Below, piece after piece: positions 61,427 through 64,000 of a stretch of DNA of 64,000 nt. Origin of the DNA: Sulfuricurvum sp. (lineage in GTDB: Bacteria; Campylobacterota; Campylobacteria; Campylobacterales; Sulfurimonadaceae); the NCBI RefSeq assembly GCF_028713855.1, contig NZ_JAQTNN010000002.1, forward strand, positions 124,001 through 188,000, written 5' to 3'. A model generated the notes under the pieces. That model was not told where the DNA came from. It worked only from the letters and a program-made list of their open reading frames with translations, and did no database searches. The number at the start of each line of letters is the position of its first letter. Position 1 is the stretch's first letter. Made by a program: the position numbers and the translations under genes.

Positions 61427-62647
61427 TTAGTTGTTAGTAACGTTACAAAAATCAAGTACAACTTTATTAGCAATCCTAAGTCCTTTGAACACTTTGTGTC
61501 CGACTAAGAATACAATAATATCGGCTTGGGCAATTGCCACTTTGAAATCTATGATATCGAATTCTTTGAACTTGTCAATATTTGGTTCCACTGCAAGTAC
61601 ATTTGTACCATCGGCTATCAAGCGACGTGTAATAAAGAGAGCCGGTGATTCACGCAGATCATCGATATCAGGTTTGAATGCCAATCCCATACAGGCGATT
61701 TTAGGTATTCTTCCATGCGTATTTTCAAAAGTAAGTGCCGTATTTTTTACTTTTTCTATTACCCATTCACTTTTGTAATCGTTAACACGACGAGCTGTTT
61801 CGATCAAACGGGCTGATCCACCTGCTGCATCGACAATAAACCACGGATCAACAGCGATACAATGTCCACCGACACCTGCTCCCGGCTGGAGGATATTGAC
61901 ACGCGGATGACGGTTGGCTAGAGCGATTAGATTCCATACGTCAATACCGAATTTATCACATAAAATCGAAAGTTCATTTGCAAAGGCAATATTAACATCG
62001 CGGAAGCTGTTTTCGGTCAATTTGGCCATTTCAGCTGTTTTTGCATCGGTTTCAAGCACTTCACCAGAGACAAATGTTCGGTAGAAGTCGGCGGTAGCTT
62101 TGGTTGCTTCTGCGGTAGTTCCTCCAACAATACGGTCATTTTCAACCAGTTCTCGCATGATATGACCAGGTAATACACGTTCCGGACAGTGTGCGATATG
62201 AACGAGTGATATGTCTACACCACTTTCAGCAAGTACCTCGGCTACTTTATCCGTTGTCCCTACGGGTGAAGTTGATTCGAGGATAACGATGTTTCCGGGG
62301 CGAACGTATGGTGCGATCGAACGAGTAGCTGCGATGACATAGTCAATATTGGGTGCAGGGCAGGCATGCAGGTCATCGTTATGATGAAACGGTGTGGGAA
62401 CGGCAAGAATAAAGCAATCGGCTTCAATCGGTTTGATGTCGGCTTTTAGGTTACCGGAGTTTACCGCGGAACGGACAAATGTATCAAGCTCGGGCTCAAC
62501 GATATGTATTTTGCCTTCATTGATCGTGTCAACAGTACTTTGTACGACATCCACACCGTGGACGTAATAATTTCGGTTGGCTAGAAGAGCAGCGGTAGGC
62601 AAGCCGATATAGCCTAGTCCTATGACACATACAGTTTTAATTTTCAT
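61427..62647 (-). CDS. wecC: UDP-N-acetyl-D-mannosamine dehydrogenase
   Basis: Oxidises UDP-ManNAc to UDP-ManNAcA. The 406-residue protein has the NAD site [14 protein letters not shown] at the N-terminus, AVPTPF, the Lys/Asn region [16 protein letters not shown], the catalytic Cys in [13 protein letters not shown], and the C-terminal UDP-binding [19 protein letters not shown] 62647 has AAGGA 5 bases upstream and overlaps wecB by 11 bases. With wecB upstream it predicts ManNAcA in the surface polysaccharide. Confidence 0.95.
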   Translation of the reverse strand: MKIKTVCVIGLGYIGLPTAALLANRNYYVHGVDVVQSTVDTINEGKIHIVEPELDTFVRSAVNSGNLKADIKPIEADCFILAVPTPFHHNDDLHACPAPNIDYVIAATRSIAPYVRPGNIVILESTSPVGTTDKVAEVLAESGVDISLVHIAHCPERVLPGHIMRELVENDRIVGGTTAEATKATADFYRTFVSGEVLETDAKTAEMAKLTENSFRDVNIAFANELSILCDKFGIDVWNLIALANRHPRVNILQPGAGVGGHCIAVDPWFIVDAAGGSARLIETARRVNDYKSEWVIEKVKNTALTFENTHGRIPKIACMGLAFKPDIDDLRESPALFITRRLIADGTNVLAVEPNIDKFKEFDIIDFKVAIAQADIIVFLVGHKVFKGLRIANKVVLDFCNVTNN

Positions 62648-63782
62648 GGGTATCCTTAGATAAAAAATTGACGATTCGCTTACATGCTTTGCCATCGCCA
62701 TAAGGGTTATGAGCTTTGGCCATCGCCAGATATGCTTCGGGTGAATCTAAAAGCAATTGTGCTTCAGAGATGATCTTCCGGGTGTCGGTTCCGACCAGTT
62801 TAACGGTTCCTGCTTCAAGTGCTTCAGGGCGTTCGGTCGTATCGCGCATAACGAGTACAGGTTTACCTAGACTAGGCGCTTCTTCTTGTACACCGCCGCT
62901 GTCTGTGATGATGAAATACGATTGGTTCATTAGATAAAGGAATGTTTCGTATTGCAAAGGTTCAATCAAGAATACATTGGTAATCCCTGAGAGTATTTCA
63001 CGAACCGGTTTTTGGACATTTGGATTCAAATGAACGGGGTAAACAATATCAATATCGGGATTGTTTTCAGCTAATGTTTTGAGGGCACTGCAAATATTAA
63101 TAAATCCTTGCCCATGATTCTCTCTCCGATGACCTGTGACCAAAATGGTTTTTTTATCAGGACCATAAGGATAGAGATAGGTTAATTTGGTGATGATTTC
63201 CTGCTCAAGCTCAGGGTTGCTTTTGATTTTTTCAAGTGCTAAAAAGAGTGCATCGATAACGGTGTTTCCGGTAACAGCAATGTGAGAGGGATTGACATTT
63301 TCGCGTAAAAGGTTCGCTTCACTCGTAGATGTAGGGGCAAAATGGTAAGCGGTAATTTGAGTGGTGAGCTGACGATTTGCTTCTTCAGGCCAAGGGCTAT
63401 AAATATCACCCGTTCGCAGACCCGCCTCGATATGGGCTATTTTAATTTGCTGATAAAAAGCAGCCAGTGATGCAGCAAATGTGGTGGTCGTATCGCCGTG
63501 TACAAATACAACATTGGGTTTGAAGGCGTTAAGAACCTCTTTCATTCCCAAAAGAACGTTCGCAGTTATGTCGTAAAGGTCTTGTCCCGGTTTCATGATG
63601 TTTAGATCAAAGTCGGGAGTGATTTCGAAGAGAGAAAGAACTTGATCGAGCATTTCACGATGTTGAGCTGTGACACATACTTTGGTTTCAAAGAGATCGG
63701 GATGTTTTTGAAACTCTTTGACCAACGGGGCCATTTTGATCGCTTCGGGACGAGTTCCGAATACGATGAGGATTTTTTTCAT
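62637..63782 (-). CDS. wecB: UDP-N-acetylglucosamine 2-epimerase (non-hydrolysing)
   Basis: Interconverts UDP-GlcNAc and UDP-ManNAc. The 381-residue protein has [44 protein letters not shown] and [19 protein letters not shown], all family signatures. ATG 63782 overlaps the upstream galE stop (ATGA) and is chosen over a start 36 bases upstream. It supplies wecC. Confidence 0.97.
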   Translation of the reverse strand: MKKILIVFGTRPEAIKMAPLVKEFQKHPDLFETKVCVTAQHREMLDQVLSLFEITPDFDLNIMKPGQDLYDITANVLLGMKEVLNAFKPNVVFVHGDTTTTFAASLAAFYQQIKIAHIEAGLRTGDIYSPWPEEANRQLTTQITAYHFAPTSTSEANLLRENVNPSHIAVTGNTVIDALFLALEKIKSNPELEQEIITKLTYLYPYGPDKKTILVTGHRRENHGQGFINICSALKTLAENNPDIDIVYPVHLNPNVQKPVREILSGITNVFLIEPLQYETFLYLMNQSYFIITDSGGVQEEAPSLGKPVLVMRDTTERPEALEAGTVKLVGTDTRKIISEAQLLLDSPEAYLAMAKAHNPYGDGKACKRIVNFLSKDTHEN

Positions 63783-64000
63783 ACGTAACCTTTTGGATTT
63801 TTGGATTGAAAATTCCACGCATCACGGCACATCGTCTCTAAGTCCCGTTTGGCACTCCATCCGATGATTGTTTTAGCGGAGGAAGGATCAGCATAGCATG
63901 CAGCGATATCTCCCTCCCGTCGAGGTGCAATAGTATAGGGGATGTTTTTACCGCTTGCTAAAGTAAAGGCATTTACGACATCCAAAACACTGTAGCCCGT
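63779..64000 (-). CDS. galE: UDP-glucose 4-epimerase, C-terminal end
   Basis: Only the last 73 residues are in the window; the frame is open to the right edge. [11 protein letters not shown], then [18 protein letters not shown] and LGW-like [11 protein letters not shown] are the characteristic end of GalE. It would supply UDP-galactose or UDP-GalNAc for the same polysaccharide and is the upstream member of the galE-wecB-wecC run. Confidence 0.92.
   Translation of the reverse strand, partial: TGYSVLDVVNAFTLASGKNIPYTIAPRREGDIAACYADPSSAKTIIGWSAKRDLETMCRDAWNFQSKNPKGYV

Overview
The window looks like a chromosomal segment of a free-living Campylobacterota (Epsilonproteobacteria), most like the Sulfuricurvum/Sulfurimonas branch. 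The signs are the gene order ncRNA(6S-like)-purD-RDD-lptD-MCE-pnp-atpE, an ATP synthase c subunit with a cleavable N-terminal extension, frequent TATAAT-type -10 boxes without a clear -35, moderate GC with an AT-richer surface-polysaccharide region, and many c-di-GMP enzymes. The assignment is inference from style and synteny; no search was run.

Region 1 (1-11.6 kb) is housekeeping: the end of an NhaD-type antiporter, guaA, hemD, a 6S-like RNA, purD, an RDD membrane protein, lptD, an MCE-domain protein with a beta-rich C-terminus, pnp, atpE and a tRNA-Leu(GAG). Region 2 (11.7-20.6 kb) holds a four-CBS/PAS/GGDEF/EAL protein, an acidic protein, an ExoX-like nuclease, a Sel1 protein, and a four-gene operon (repeat protein, MoxR AAA+ ATPase, VWA protein, PIF1/RecD-like helicase).

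Region 3 (20.6-29.9 kb) is the most remarkable part. It is a compact photosensory/c-di-GMP operon: a phytochrome photosensory core with no output domain, a winged-helix protein fused to a LOV domain whose photoactive cysteine is serine, a PAS-GGDEF-degenerate EAL protein, a biliverdin-forming heme oxygenase, and a second phytochrome carrying HD-GYP plus a degenerate GGDEF domain. A perfect tandem 11-bp repeat precedes the winged-helix/LOV gene and is a candidate operator. A FetB-like permease and a GGEEF diguanylate cyclase follow on the other strand.

Region 4 (30-37 kb) has a peroxiredoxin, metE, an MsbA-like ABC exporter, an AI-2E/PerM protein, YtxH/YtxG-like small proteins, and a ParF/ParG-like partition pair with upstream AT-rich repeats. 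Region 5 (38-64 kb) is a surface/exopolysaccharide locus: Wza-like lipoprotein, Wzz/tyrosine-kinase-like protein with degraded nucleotide motifs, acyltransferase, two nearly identical beta-helix lipoproteins, glycosyltransferases, heparinase-like lyase, FemAB-like transferase, polysaccharide deacetylase, three tandem PaaK/CapK-like adenylate-forming enzymes plus the relic of a fourth, Wzy- and Wzx-like proteins, and wecC-wecB-galE.

A reasonable working idea is that red and possibly blue light are read by the region 3 proteins, converted to c-di-GMP changes, and passed on to surface behaviour such as the region 5 polysaccharide. That last link is inference only.
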